Assembly: GCA_040768925.1 (NCBI GenBank)
Contig: JAXGLZ010000003.1
Location: 124,001 to 188,000, forward strand
Source of the DNA: CALNBC01 sp040768925
Lineage (GTDB): Bacteria; Bacillota; Clostridia; Christensenellales; CALWSW01
DNA length: 64,000 bases
Direction of reading: 5' to 3'
A program made the translations under genes and the position numbers. Below the pieces are notes generated by a model. It had not been told where the DNA came from. It worked only from the letters and a program-made list of their open reading frames with translations, and searched no databases. The number at the start of each line of letters is the position of its first letter. Positions within the stretch are counted from its first letter, which is position 1. Positions 1 to 8,045 of the stretch are shown piece after piece.

Positions 1-259
1 TGTTGGCGCACTGGATCATCAGTCCTGCGCCGCACTGCTCGCAGCGCTCGTCCACAAAGGTCTGCTTTTTGCAGGCGGGGCAGAACACGCGCAGCGGCCG
101 GCCGCACCCGGCGCAGACCAGCTGGCTTTTTTCGATGGGGCGCAGGCAGGTCGGGCAAAGGTACCCGAAAGGGCTCCGGCTCCCGCATTTGGGGCAAAGG
201 CGGGCGTCTCTGTCTATGAATTCCCCGCAATGAACGCAGGGCTGTTTGTATGTCGCCAT
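1..259 (-). CDS. Zinc-ribbon protein, 3' part outside window
   Basis: Only the first 86 codons are visible; the gene reads off the left edge. The protein begins MATYKQPCVHCGE and carries a chain of short zinc-ribbon knuckles (CVHC, CPKC, CPTC, CAGC, CPAC, CEQC), so it should bind several structural zinc ions. No signal peptide or membrane segment is seen in the visible part. The ATG at 259 follows a GGAGGGA ribosome binding site placed within the end of the upstream zinc-ribbon gene, whose stop lies 3 bases away, so the two are co-transcribed and probably translationally coupled. The molecular role is unknown; multi-ribbon proteins like this are common next to each other in Firmicutes. Confidence 0.75.
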   Translation of the reverse strand, partial: MATYKQPCVHCGEFIDRDARLCPKCGSRSPFGYLCPTCLRPIEKSQLVCAGCGRPLRVFCPACKKQTFVDERCEQCGAGLMIQCAN

Positions 260-262
260 CGC

Positions 263-736
263 TCATCCCTCCTGCTTTGCGCCGCATTCGCCGCAAAAGC
301 GCGTTCCCGGCGCCAATTCCGCCCCGCAGCCGGTGCAGTGCGCCTTTGCGGGCAAGCCCAGCTTCGCGCCGCATTCCTGGCAGAATTTCGTGCCTTCGGG
401 GTTCTGGTAATCGCAATTGGGGCACCTGTTCTTTGCTTCGGACGCGGCCTTGGCGTCCTCCTGCGCCTTCTTTTCTTCGTTCAGGGCGGCCAGCTTTTCC
501 CTGGCGGACGCGATGTTGCTCCTGACAAGACGCAGCTTCTCGGCCTGGGGCCAGGCCGAAGGGTCGGCTTCAAACGCCTGCCGCCCGATTTGCGCAAAAA
601 GCTCGGCCTCCTGATTTTCCAAATCGGAAAGCTCGCTCTGCACGCCGAGCAGTTTCACGTCCGGGTCATCCTGGGGCATAAACCCCGAAAGCCCTTTCAT
701 CAGCCCGCCCAGTCCCCCAAAAAGATCTTTTGCCAT
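263..736 (-). CDS. Coiled-coil double zinc-ribbon protein
   Basis: A 157-residue soluble protein. Residues about 1-25 are Gly/Leu-rich (LFGGLGGLMKGLSG), about 30-100 form a charged helical, probably coiled-coil stretch, and the C-terminal third holds two zinc ribbons (CPNC..CQECG and CTGC..CGECG). The ATG at 736 is chosen over a TTG further upstream because it starts the conserved-looking part. It sits 3 bases before the next zinc-ribbon gene and close after a small cysteine-rich gene, so the three form one minus-strand operon. Function is unknown; a scaffold or metal-binding role is only a guess. Confidence 0.75.
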   Translation of the reverse strand: MAKDLFGGLGGLMKGLSGFMPQDDPDVKLLGVQSELSDLENQEAELFAQIGRQAFEADPSAWPQAEKLRLVRSNIASAREKLAALNEEKKAQEDAKAASEAKNRCPNCDYQNPEGTKFCQECGAKLGLPAKAHCTGCGAELAPGTRFCGECGAKQEG

Positions 737-750
737 TGGCGTTCTCCTCG

Positions 751-1023
751 CTATTTTTGTTTCGATCGCGGCGCGCAGCAATCGCAGGCCATTTCGTCCT
801 CGTTGTAATGCCTGTCGCAAACCCACTTGCAGCATTTGCGGCAGCGGTTGAAATACTTCCTCGCCTCGTTTGCCGCAAGTTTGAACGCTTCGTCTCCCGA
901 GGCCGCGCTGATCAGACCGGTGGTATGCGCGTTTTCGCAAAGCCCGCAGAAAAACTTAAAGCGGAAATAGCCGTCCTCGCTCAGCATGATGTATTTGGCG
1001 GTAAATTCGGGTATCGCAGCCAT
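751..1023 (-). CDS. Small cysteine-rich protein
   Basis: About 90 residues. Cysteines occur as CGLC (after a basic/aromatic stretch FRFKFF), then CRKC, a lone C-D-R-H and CDCC near the C-terminus, with the acidic run NEDEMAC; this looks like a zinc-binding fold but I do not recognise the family. Two ATG codons lie 6 bases apart (1029 and 1023); the inner one is preferred because the GGGGG ribosome binding site is then correctly spaced. First gene of the minus-strand zinc-ribbon operon; 14 bases separate it from the next gene. Confidence 0.6.
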   Translation of the reverse strand: MAAIPEFTAKYIMLSEDGYFRFKFFCGLCENAHTTGLISAASGDEAFKLAANEARKYFNRCRKCCKWVCDRHYNEDEMACDCCAPRSKQK

Positions 1024-1370
1024 CCGCATCCCCCGTTCTGCGTCCTGTTGCCGGCGTCCGTCCGGCAGGGTCCGGATCTTCCCCGGCCGGCTTGGCGGTT
1101 CGCCGCGGCGGTTTGTGAAATTTCTTTATATGCCTGTATTCACACGGCGGAAATAATACGATATGATGGAATCACCCCGTTGCCCCCGTTGGCGCCGGCG
1201 CGCAAACGCAGTGTTTCCCGCTGATTTCAACATAGCTTTTTTGCCGGTTTATGTAATCACCCCTTACGGGTGATTTTGCAAAATTCAGTGTGATCCGGGC
1301 GGTTTTTGGGGTGATTTTTAAAATACGGATCTGGCAGAACAAAAATACCTGAGCTGTTGGAGGCATTCAA
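1024..1370. promoter_or_regulatory. Divergent regulatory region with repeated ATCACCC boxes
   Basis: Intergenic region between the minus-strand zinc-ribbon operon and the plus-strand solute-binding protein. It contains a 19-bp inverted repeat ATCACCCCTTACGGGTGAT at 1256-1274 and two further half-sites in either orientation, ATCACCCC at 1171-1178 and GGGGTGAT at 1308-1315. This arrangement suggests an operator, plausibly for the LuxR-type regulator encoded downstream (inference). The ribosome binding site of the solute-binding gene (TTGGAGGC) closes the region. Confidence 0.5.
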
Positions 1371-2732
1371 ATGAAAAAGCCGGTCGCATGGATCGCGGTG
1401 ATTCTTCTCTTTCTGGCCTCTTTGTTCGGATGCGGCGCGTCCGAATACGGCCTTGACCCAAGTGATCCCATAACCGTTACGATGTGGCACAATTACGGCG
1501 GCCAAATGAAGGATACGATGGACGCCCTGATCACCGAGTTCAACAATACCGTCGGCAGGGACCGCGGCGTCGTGATCAACGTCACGTCCATCCAGGCGTC
1601 CAAGGATCAGAACGAGAAGCTCGCCATGATCGCCGCCGGCGACCCGGGCGCGCCGGAAATCCCGGATATCGCCACGGCTTACCCTTCCATGGCGCTGCTT
1701 TTGTCCGAAGCCGGGCTGCTGGCGCCGCTGGACGCGTATTTCACGGAACAGGAGCTGTCCGCTTATCTTGACCCGTTTGTGGACGAGGGCCGCCTGCCGG
1801 ATGGGAAGCTGTACGTCTTTCCGATTTCCAAATCCACCGAGGCGCTGTTCGTGAACAAAACGCTGTTCGACCGCTTTTCCGAAGCGACCGGCGTGACCCT
1901 TGAGAGCCTGTCCACCTTCGAGGGCATTGCGGCGGCCGCGGCAAAATACTATGCATGGACGGACGCTTTGACCCCGAGCGCGCCGGGAAACGGCAAAACC
2001 TTTTTCACCGCCGATTCCTGGTTCAACATCGCCCAAGTCGGCGCTGCTCAGCTCGGCGGGGAGTTTGTGGGAGCGGACCGGCTGAACACAAGCGCGGCCG
2101 CATTCAGGAAGATCTGGGATTTTTCCGTCCTGCCCGCGCTCAACGGCGCTTACGCCGTGGCGGACGGCTATTCTTCCGACCTTGCGAAAACCGGCGAGAT
2201 CGTCTGTTCCATCGGCTCCACCGCCGGCATCCTTTTTTACGGGGACACCATCACTTATCCGGACAATACGAAGGAAAGCGTGGAATACGCCGTGCTGCCC
2301 TATCCGGTCTTCGAAGGCGGCGAAAAGATCGCGCTCCAGCGCGGGGCGGGGATGATCGTCGCCAAATCCACGGCGCAAAAGGAATACGCGGCGGCGCTTT
2401 TCCTCAAGTGGTTCACCAGCCCCGAGCAGAATATGCGGTTTGTTTCGTCCACGGGTTATCTGCCGGTCACCAAAGAGGCGTTTGAGCAAAAAATGACCGA
2501 GGAGATCCAGGCGGTGGACAATCAGGCCGTCAAAAGGCTGCTGGAAACCGCGACGCTGATGCGCGAGGAGTATTCCTTTATCGTCGCGCCGAATGCGGAA
2601 AACTTCTCCGCACTGTCCGCCGCCTATGAGAAGGACATCAAAAAGGCCATGCGGGACGGGCGGCAGCAGGTGCTTGCCGGAGCGGACGCCGCGGCCGTCG
2701 GCGACGCATTGTTCGCCGGCTTTGCCCGCTGA
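1371..2732 (+). CDS. Extracellular solute-binding lipoprotein (ABC family 1)
   Basis: A 453-residue lipoprotein with a hydrophobic signal peptide ending in a lipobox (LFGC, Cys21). The mature part starts with the family-1 substrate-binding signature ITVTMWHNYGG and has the FLKWFTSPEQNMRFV helix typical of sugar- or polyol-binding proteins. It should sit on the outer face of the membrane and capture a small solute, most likely a carbohydrate. No permease or ATPase gene adjoins it; instead a membrane-bound sensor/regulator follows after 41 bases. That suggests it either feeds an uptake system encoded elsewhere or delivers ligand to the sensor (inference). Good RBS GGAGG before the ATG. Confidence 0.9.
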   Translation: MKKPVAWIAVILLFLASLFGCGASEYGLDPSDPITVTMWHNYGGQMKDTMDALITEFNNTVGRDRGVVINVTSIQASKDQNEKLAMIAAGDPGAPEIPDIATAYPSMALLLSEAGLLAPLDAYFTEQELSAYLDPFVDEGRLPDGKLYVFPISKSTEALFVNKTLFDRFSEATGVTLESLSTFEGIAAAAAKYYAWTDALTPSAPGNGKTFFTADSWFNIAQVGAAQLGGEFVGADRLNTSAAAFRKIWDFSVLPALNGAYAVADGYSSDLAKTGEIVCSIGSTAGILFYGDTITYPDNTKESVEYAVLPYPVFEGGEKIALQRGAGMIVAKSTAQKEYAAALFLKWFTSPEQNMRFVSSTGYLPVTKEAFEQKMTEEIQAVDNQAVKRLLETATLMREEYSFIVAPNAENFSALSAAYEKDIKKAMRDGRQQVLAGADAAAVGDALFAGFAR

Positions 2733-2773
2733 CAGGCGCCGCGCCCCGAAACGGCAGAAAGCAAGAGGAATCG

Positions 2774-4420
2774 ATGAAACAGCGTCTCGCCAAACTGAAC
2801 GCGTTGTTCCACGAGCTGTTTTCAAGCGAATCCGGCTTCTCTCTGCGGCTGCGCCTTTTTTCCTTTCTGATCCTTTTTCTTTCCGCCATCATGCTGACGC
2901 TGCTGGTCATCCTGTTTTCCACCGGGGTGTTCTCGGTCGGGCTTACGGAAAGCCGCATCTTCCTGGAAAACGAGCTGAATCACATTGCGAAAAACACGAA
3001 AAACGGATACGGAACCTTGTCTGTGGAAGGGGTTGCACTGTCTGAAAAGATCGCGGCCCAGATCGAAGCAGAGCTGGGCGAAAACGGCGCGATCCCCGCA
3101 GACCTGAAAACAGATCCGGCGCTTTTGGAGCGGGTTTTGCAAAGCTGCGTTGATCCGCTGATGGCGGCTTTGGAAAAAAACGCGGCCAGCGCGGTTTTTA
3201 CCATACTGGACGCAACGGTGAACCCCGGCCTTCCCGGCGCCGAAGGCTCCCGGGCCGGGCTTTTTATGCGGAATATGGAACCCAACGCGGTCAACCGCAC
3301 CAATCCTTCCATTCAATACATGCGGGGACCCATCACCCTCGCCCGGGAGCGCGGAATACGGGTGCTTCCCCAGTGGGAAATGGAATTCACGGTGCAACCC
3401 GACGGCTTTTTTTACAAGACCCTCCAGAGCGCCGCAAACAGCCCGGACCCTTCCCGGTCGTATTACTGGAACCCCAAATCGGTCCTTGACGGCGATTATG
3501 AGGAGGCGATGCTTCTTTGCGTTCCCATGATCGCTTCGGACGGCTCGGTCCTCGGCGTTTGCGGGTTCGAAGTCAACGCCATGCTGTTCAAACTTCAAAA
3601 CACCCCTTACGCTTCCCGGCACAAGCGGGTTTTCTCCCTTCTTGCGCCGATCAGCGGCGATACGCTGGACGCGTCCGCAGCCATGTTTGCCGGCAGTTAC
3701 GATGAAAAATCCGGCCTGACGGACAGCACCCTGACCGCCGGCTCGCAAAACGCCGGGATGACGACCTTCGCAGCGCCCGGCGGCCTGCGCTTTTGCGGCC
3801 TGTATCAGGAAATCAACCTTTACCCGAAAAACGCGGCGCACAGCGGCGAGCGCTGGGCGGTCGCCGTCATGCTGCCGGAAAGCGATCTGAACGGATACGC
3901 CATGAGCCGGAACATTCCCATCCTGCTTTTGCTCGTCTTCCTTTTGGTTTTGAGCGTCGGCGCGGCCTCGCTGATCAGCCGCCGCTATCTCGCCCCCGTG
4001 CTCCACAGCATCGACAAGATGAAAACCCAGGGGCTCGCCGAATACACAAAGACCCATATCAGAGAGATTGACGACCTTTTTGCTTTTCTGGCGGAGAAGG
4101 ACGCCGCGGCAAACGCGGAGCGGAAAGAACCGAAAAGCGCCGGCATTGAAGCCGGGCGCCCCGGACCGGACGCGGAAGCGATGTTCCTTGAGTTTTCCCG
4201 GAAATTTGAAACGCTTTCCCGCGCGGAGAAATCGGTGTTCAACCTGTATGTGCAGGGGTATGACGCGAAAGAGATCACCCAGATTTTATGTCTTTCCATC
4301 AATACGATCAAAACTCACAACAAGCGCATCTATTGGAAACTCGGCGTCAATTCGCGCAAGGAGCTGATGGGTTATCTGCGCAAAATGAGGGAACAGGGAT
4401 TTGACGTGCACGTTGAGTGA
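2774..4420 (+). CDS. Membrane-anchored sensor with LuxR-type DNA-binding domain
   Basis: 548 residues. A transmembrane helix at about 25-52, an extracytoplasmic sensor region of about 325 residues (PAS/Cache-like: ILDATVNPGLPG early on, LGVCGFEVNAMLF later), a second membrane helix at about 381-402, a short HAMP-like linker, and a C-terminal helix-turn-helix from about 481 (LSRAEKSVFNLYVQG then SINTIKTHNKRIYWKLGV) of LuxR type. There is no kinase or receiver domain, so this appears to be a one-component transmembrane regulator binding DNA while membrane-bound. It follows the solute-binding lipoprotein in the same operon, so that protein may present its ligand to the sensor. ATG preceded by AAGAGGAA. 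Confidence 0.85.
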   Translation: MKQRLAKLNALFHELFSSESGFSLRLRLFSFLILFLSAIMLTLLVILFSTGVFSVGLTESRIFLENELNHIAKNTKNGYGTLSVEGVALSEKIAAQIEAELGENGAIPADLKTDPALLERVLQSCVDPLMAALEKNAASAVFTILDATVNPGLPGAEGSRAGLFMRNMEPNAVNRTNPSIQYMRGPITLARERGIRVLPQWEMEFTVQPDGFFYKTLQSAANSPDPSRSYYWNPKSVLDGDYEEAMLLCVPMIASDGSVLGVCGFEVNAMLFKLQNTPYASRHKRVFSLLAPISGDTLDASAAMFAGSYDEKSGLTDSTLTAGSQNAGMTTFAAPGGLRFCGLYQEINLYPKNAAHSGERWAVAVMLPESDLNGYAMSRNIPILLLLVFLLVLSVGAASLISRRYLAPVLHSIDKMKTQGLAEYTKTHIREIDDLFAFLAEKDAAANAERKEPKSAGIEAGRPGPDAEAMFLEFSRKFETLSRAEKSVFNLYVQGYDAKEITQILCLSINTIKTHNKRIYWKLGVNSRKELMGYLRKMREQGFDVHVE

Positions 4421-4745
4421 AGGCGGTTTTCCCGTTCGTCAATCAGCATTTTTTTGATTTTATTACGCCGTGGTTTGGCGGTTGTTTTCCCGCTGCAAGG
4501 CATTTTGCCCTCCGTTCGGGCGAATCCCCTTTCGCGTCTTTGTTCCTCGCGCGGCAAAGACTTGAATCATCCGCCCGCACGCAAAAAGGGCGGCAGATTC
4601 CGGGGTTTGTTCAACCCCCACTGGAACCTGCCGCCCTTCTTGGTTTGCCCCGGAGCGGGCCATGCCGCTCCCGGGGAATCCTGTGGAAAAAGCCGTTTCC
4701 CGCGCGCTTTTTAGGCCGCCCGGGCGGTCAAACGAATCCTTTTGA
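4421..4745. other. Convergent intergenic region
   Basis: 325 bases between the LuxR-type regulator and dhaK, whose ends face each other. Apart from the strong hairpin at 4586-4638 I see no gene; the open frames across it have poor starts and no recognisable protein. Confidence 0.5.
4586..4638 (-). terminator. Terminator of dhaK
   Basis: Long inverted repeat: AAGGGCGGCAG at 4586 pairs with CTGCCGCCCTT ending at 4638, with a second inner GGGG/CCCC pairing. Read on the minus strand the stem is followed by TTTTTGCG, fitting an intrinsic terminator for dhaK. Confidence 0.6.
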
Positions 4746-5738
4746 TCAGAATACGTGGATGGCGCACTCCGCAGGATCGGCAAGATACGTTTCCATCTCG
4801 TCGTCCAGCTTCAGCAGGGTGAGGGAGAATCCCTGCATCTCCAGGCTGGTGCAGTAGTTGCCCACATAGTTCCGCACCACGGTCAGGCCCTTCTCCCCGC
4901 ACCTCTTCGCGACGACGCCATAGAGGAGGTAAAGCTCGCTGATGGGGGTTCCGCCCATGCCGTTGACCATGACGGCCACCCGGTCGCCGGAAGCAAAGGG
5001 CAGATCCCCGTAAATGGCGGTGAACATTTCATCCACGATCTCGTTGGCGGGCCTGTACTTGTCGCGCCTGCGGCCGGGCTCGCCGTGGATGCCAATGCCG
5101 ATCTCGATCTCGTCGTCGGCCAGGGTAAAGAGCGGGGTGCCCTTGGCAGGCGGGATGCAGCCGGTCAGCGCCATGCCCATCGAGCGGACGTTGGCGTTCA
5201 CCTTCTTGCCCACCTCGACAACCTCTTCCAGGTTCTTCCCGCGCTCGGCGGCCGCGGCGCAGCACTTGATCACGAAGAAATTGCCTGCTACGCCCCGGCG
5301 GCCCACGGTATAGGTGCTGTTCTGCACGGATACGTCGTCGTCCACGATGACGGTGCCGATCTTGATGCCTTCGGCCTCCGCCATTTCGCGGCCCATATCC
5401 CAGCTCATCCTGTCGCCCTGGTAGTTGTTGATGATGTGCAGCACGCCGGCGTCGTTGGCGATCAGCTTGGTGCACTCATACACGTAATCCATGGGCGGCG
5501 CCGCGAATACGTTGCCGGGGCAGGCGGCGTCCAGCATGCCCTTGCCCACGCACATGATGTGGGCGGGTTCGTGGCCGGACCCTGAGCCCTGCATGATGGC
5601 GACCTTGTCGGCGGGGATGTCGTTTCGGGCAAGGATGTTGAACTCCGGCTTGTAAATATACTTGCCGGGGTTCGCCAGATTGATGCCCTCGATCATTTCC
5701 TTTACGAAGGTTGCGGGATCGTTCAGGAATTTCTTCAT
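4746..5738 (-). CDS. dhaK: Dihydroxyacetone kinase subunit DhaK
   Basis: 330 residues, close to the usual DhaK length. It has the GSGSGHEPAH motif of the substrate pocket, INNYQGDRM, and the motif GIGIHGEPG whose histidine forms the covalent hemiaminal bond with dihydroxyacetone in this family. DhaK binds the triose; phosphoryl transfer needs a DhaL ADP/ATP subunit and, in PTS-dependent systems, DhaM. Neither is adjacent on either side, so partners must be encoded elsewhere or the protein works on another ketose with a distant DhaL. Good RBS (AAAGGAG) before the ATG. The upstream side is occupied by an IS30 element, so neighbouring genes may have been lost. Confidence 0.93.
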   Translation of the reverse strand: MKKFLNDPATFVKEMIEGINLANPGKYIYKPEFNILARNDIPADKVAIMQGSGSGHEPAHIMCVGKGMLDAACPGNVFAAPPMDYVYECTKLIANDAGVLHIINNYQGDRMSWDMGREMAEAEGIKIGTVIVDDDVSVQNSTYTVGRRGVAGNFFVIKCCAAAAERGKNLEEVVEVGKKVNANVRSMGMALTGCIPPAKGTPLFTLADDEIEIGIGIHGEPGRRRDKYRPANEIVDEMFTAIYGDLPFASGDRVAVMVNGMGGTPISELYLLYGVVAKRCGEKGLTVVRNYVGNYCTSLEMQGFSLTLLKLDDEMETYLADPAECAIHVF

Positions 5739-5870
5739 GGTGCGCTCCTTTCAGATTTGCGATGGCTGTGTGCGAACGTGTCTTCTTTGACCCGTTTATG
5801 AGACGCGTGTTTTTTCCCCTCAAAGCGCCCGCCTAGCAGGGCGGCTTTGGGGGGAATTTTTTAAGGGCAA

Positions 5871-5892
5871 ATTGCAAGTGCAAGTTGGACAC
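5871..5892 (+). repeat. IS30 left inverted repeat
   Basis: 22 bp, ending AAGTTGGACAC; pairs with the repeat at 7116-7137. Confidence 0.75.
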
Positions 5893-5974
5893 CCCCGTGG
5901 TCGCAGGAGTGTGAGGTTGCCGGCTCCGCTGGAGTAGGAGCCGTAGGCAAGTGCGGAAGCGGGTCCGGGCGGCG

Positions 5975-7033
5975 TCAGGCTGCGGTGTAGAGCTCATCGA
6001 GAAAGGCGTCAAAGAGTTCTTCGGGGGTATTGTAGCCCAGTATTTTGCGAGGACGACCATTGAGCTGGTCTGCCGAGCGCAGGATGTAGTCGGCGGAGTA
6101 GTTGCTCATGGAGGTTCCCTTGGGCACATACAAGCGGAATAGGCCATTGTGACGCTCATTTTGCGGACGCTCCCACGAGGTGTACGGATGGGCGAAAAAC
6201 ACCTTTGTGCCCCATTGCTCAACGGCTGCAAAATCAGAAAACTCAGAACCATTGTCCAGCGTAATCGTCTTGAACACCTCGGAAAACCGATTGCCATATT
6301 CCTCTTGCAATGCGGTCATTGCCGCCATAACTGCTTCGCTGGTCTTGCCCTCGATGAGCAGGGCGATGTAGTGCCGGGTTTTCTTTTCCACGAGAGACAA
6401 GATAGCAGCCTCTTTGCCTGCGCGATGCCCTACAACGGTATCGCCCTCCCAGTGGCCTATCTCGGTACGCCCGCTTGCAACAGCCGGGCGCTCATCGATG
6501 CTGGTGCCGTAAATCCGCTTATTCTCCCGGGGCTTGTTCTTGTGGCTTTTGCGCTTCAATACCTCGGGCATATCGGTCAGAGATAGTGGCAGTTCTCCGC
6601 TCCACAGCGCGTTATATAGTGTTTTGCTGCAAACCATCTCATCCGTCGCAAACAGTTTATGTCGCCTGGCATAGCCCGCGCAGGCATCAAAAGACCAGTC
6701 ATGCTCCCGAAATTGCGCTACCACCCAGTCCAGAAAATCCTGGCAGCAGCCCAACTTTTTTCTTCTGCGGCTTCTCTGCCGATTGGCTTTGTATACCGCT
6801 TCCCCTCGTTTTGCCGAATAGCAGGGTGCACGGCCTTTGTTGGATTTGCGCGGCGCTGTGCCTCGTTTTAGCTCATTGCCTACCGTTGTCGGCGAGCAGT
6901 TCACCACTTTGGCAATCTTCCTTTGGGAGAACCCCTGTCGGTGTAGCACCCGTATGGCCCCACGTTCGGACAACCCTAAATGCTGCCCCCGTTTACGCTC
7001 TCTTTCCCCTGTGGTATACTCTTGGCAGTCCAT
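5975..7033 (-). CDS. IS30-family transposase
   Basis: 352 residues from the ATG at 7033, which has a clean AGGAGG ribosome binding site (an upstream in-frame start at 7084 has none). N-terminal helix-turn-helix (LSERGAIRVLHRQGFSQRKI, SPTTVGNELKRG) binds the element ends; the C-terminal integrase-like core shows the DDE triad in GHWEGDTVVGH, TLDNGSEFSD and the PQNERHNGLFR block, all standard for IS30. The frame is intact, so the enzyme may be active. It catalyses cut-out or copy-out transposition of the element, likely through a circular intermediate as known for the family. Confidence 0.95.
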   Translation of the reverse strand: MDCQEYTTGERERKRGQHLGLSERGAIRVLHRQGFSQRKIAKVVNCSPTTVGNELKRGTAPRKSNKGRAPCYSAKRGEAVYKANRQRSRRRKKLGCCQDFLDWVVAQFREHDWSFDACAGYARRHKLFATDEMVCSKTLYNALWSGELPLSLTDMPEVLKRKSHKNKPRENKRIYGTSIDERPAVASGRTEIGHWEGDTVVGHRAGKEAAILSLVEKKTRHYIALLIEGKTSEAVMAAMTALQEEYGNRFSEVFKTITLDNGSEFSDFAAVEQWGTKVFFAHPYTSWERPQNERHNGLFRLYVPKGTSMSNYSADYILRSADQLNGRPRKILGYNTPEELFDAFLDELYTAA

Positions 7034-7115
7034 AGTGATTGCCTCCTTTGTAGATATGGGTGTGTGAGAACTCCATTCTACCACGGGAAAATATCACTAT
7101 GGATCTTTTCTGCAA

Positions 7116-7137
7116 GTGTCCAACTTCATTTTACAAT
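7116..7137 (-). repeat. IS30 right inverted repeat
   Basis: 22 bp complement of the left end with about five mismatches; marks the right boundary of the element. Confidence 0.75.
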
Positions 7138-7140
7138 CGG

Positions 7141-7270
7141 CCAAAAGAATATGACGGCCGCTTTCTGGGATTATTTGACGCATATGGCCGGAGACAAAGC
7201 GTATAACAGCCCCAATAATCGCAAAATTGCAAAAACGCTATCCGATTATATCCGGCTGCTGAAGTCATAA
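7141..7270 (+). pseudogene. 3' fragment of an unidentified gene beside IS30
   Basis: An open frame enters from the IS end and runs to a stop at 7270, encoding AAFWDYLTHMAGDKAYNSP and ending IRLLKS. Codon choice looks protein-like, with no start or ribosome binding site of its own apart from an internal ATG near 7151. I read it as the surviving C-terminus of a gene cut off by the insertion sequence or an accompanying deletion; the 5' part is not on the other side of the element. No family recognised. Confidence 0.3.
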
Positions 7271-7302
7271 CGTTAGAATGATTCAAAGAATAACGGGAAA
7301 AA

Positions 7303-7332
7303 ACCCGCTGGGTTCAAATCCCGCGAGCTAAA
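7303..7332 (+). other. tRNA-like T-arm remnant
   Basis: GCTGGGTTCAAATCCCGC resembles the T stem-loop of a tRNA with one inserted base, followed by a possible acceptor strand GAGCTA. No anticodon arm lies upstream. It may be the relic of a tRNA gene or of an integration (att) site. Confidence 0.25.
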
Positions 7333-7413
7333 CTGCGAATGTTGATTGTGGGTAAAAATGGCCGGGCGGATTTTAACTGCCTCCCTCTCAATTCCTAACG
7401 GCTATTTGAGCAT

Positions 7414-7888
7414 CAGCAGCGCCGCCCGGAGGCGCCGATCACCACGCCGATGCACAGCAGCACGGTATCCGTTTTGCTGCTTTTGACTTTTTTATTGATC
7501 TCGGACGGTCTGGTTGGGTTAACCATAATTTCTACCGTCTGCCCGATTGTATAAGTGCCGGCAATCCGATTTTTCCGTCCTCAACGGGCGGCGGCACAGC
7601 GGCCGTGGCGCCTCGATGATCTCCACGCATAGTGCTTTTGCGCGTCTTTAGAGTATCGACGGGGATGAAGTCCTGAACGGCTGAAGTCATTCTCGCTTCC
7701 AGGAAGCGCGGTTCACCCTTTTGGGACAAATCCCCGTACTTTTTGGTGATGGCCTCAACCATCGCCTTTTCTCCGGGCTTTTTGCCGAAGCTTCCGGGCT
7801 TGAAGCTTCCCATAGTATCCTTGCATCCCACTAAAAAGTAGGGATAGCGCGGTCAATACAACCAATACGGAGAATGCTGCTTTTTCAT
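7414..7888 (-). pseudogene. Decayed DUF3592-like lipoprotein gene
   Basis: Piecing frames together gives a plausible ancestral protein. One frame encodes a signal peptide (AAFSVLVVLTALSLLFSG, from a start near 7888); the next encodes the lipobox cysteine and CKDTMGSFKPGSFGKKPGEK; a third encodes GTYTIGQTVEIMVNPTRPSE followed by a hydrophobic segment VLLCIGVVIGAS. The last block matches the pattern of DUF3592 proteins (YxxGxxVxVxxNPxxPSE then a membrane helix). At least three frame changes are needed, so the gene is dead. It lies in a stretch of fragments between the IS30 element and the tRNA-Pro gene. Confidence 0.5.
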
Positions 7889-8045
7889 AAATAACCGCCA
7901 CCTTTCAAGATAGTGCTTTTCCACCATTCTGACGGGTTAAAACAGCAGCCGGCAATCGTGTCGTTATTTACCTTTTTGCGGCATAACACGATTCGGCGTA
8001 TCCCTCTCCGATATCATCGCGGCTTTTCCGTAACCCGTGCCGCCT
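7889..8045. other. Intergenic, no gene seen
   Basis: Contains a widely spaced inverted repeat (AATCGTGT near 7955 and ACACGATT near 7986) that could help terminate the minus-strand gene at 8046. Nothing else is supported. Confidence 0.3.

Larger units (their letters stand above)
5871..7137 (-). mobile_element. Complete IS30-family insertion sequence
   Basis: About 1267 bp, bounded by 22-bp imperfect inverted repeats: 5871-5892 (ATTG..AAGTTGGACAC) and the complement of 7116-7137 (ATTG..AAGTTGGACAC), agreeing at about 17 of 22 positions. A single transposase gene fills the element on the minus strand. I could not identify a clear short target duplication outside these ends. Copies at this length with intact frame are usually recent insertions. 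Confidence 0.88.

Noticed and set aside
2822..4057. 411-codon open frame antisense to the LuxR-type regulator.
   Set aside because: Shadow of the regulator gene with no start signal.
5865..7142. Target-site duplication of the IS30 element.
   Set aside because: Bases outside the inferred ends (CAA on the left, CGG on the right) do not match.
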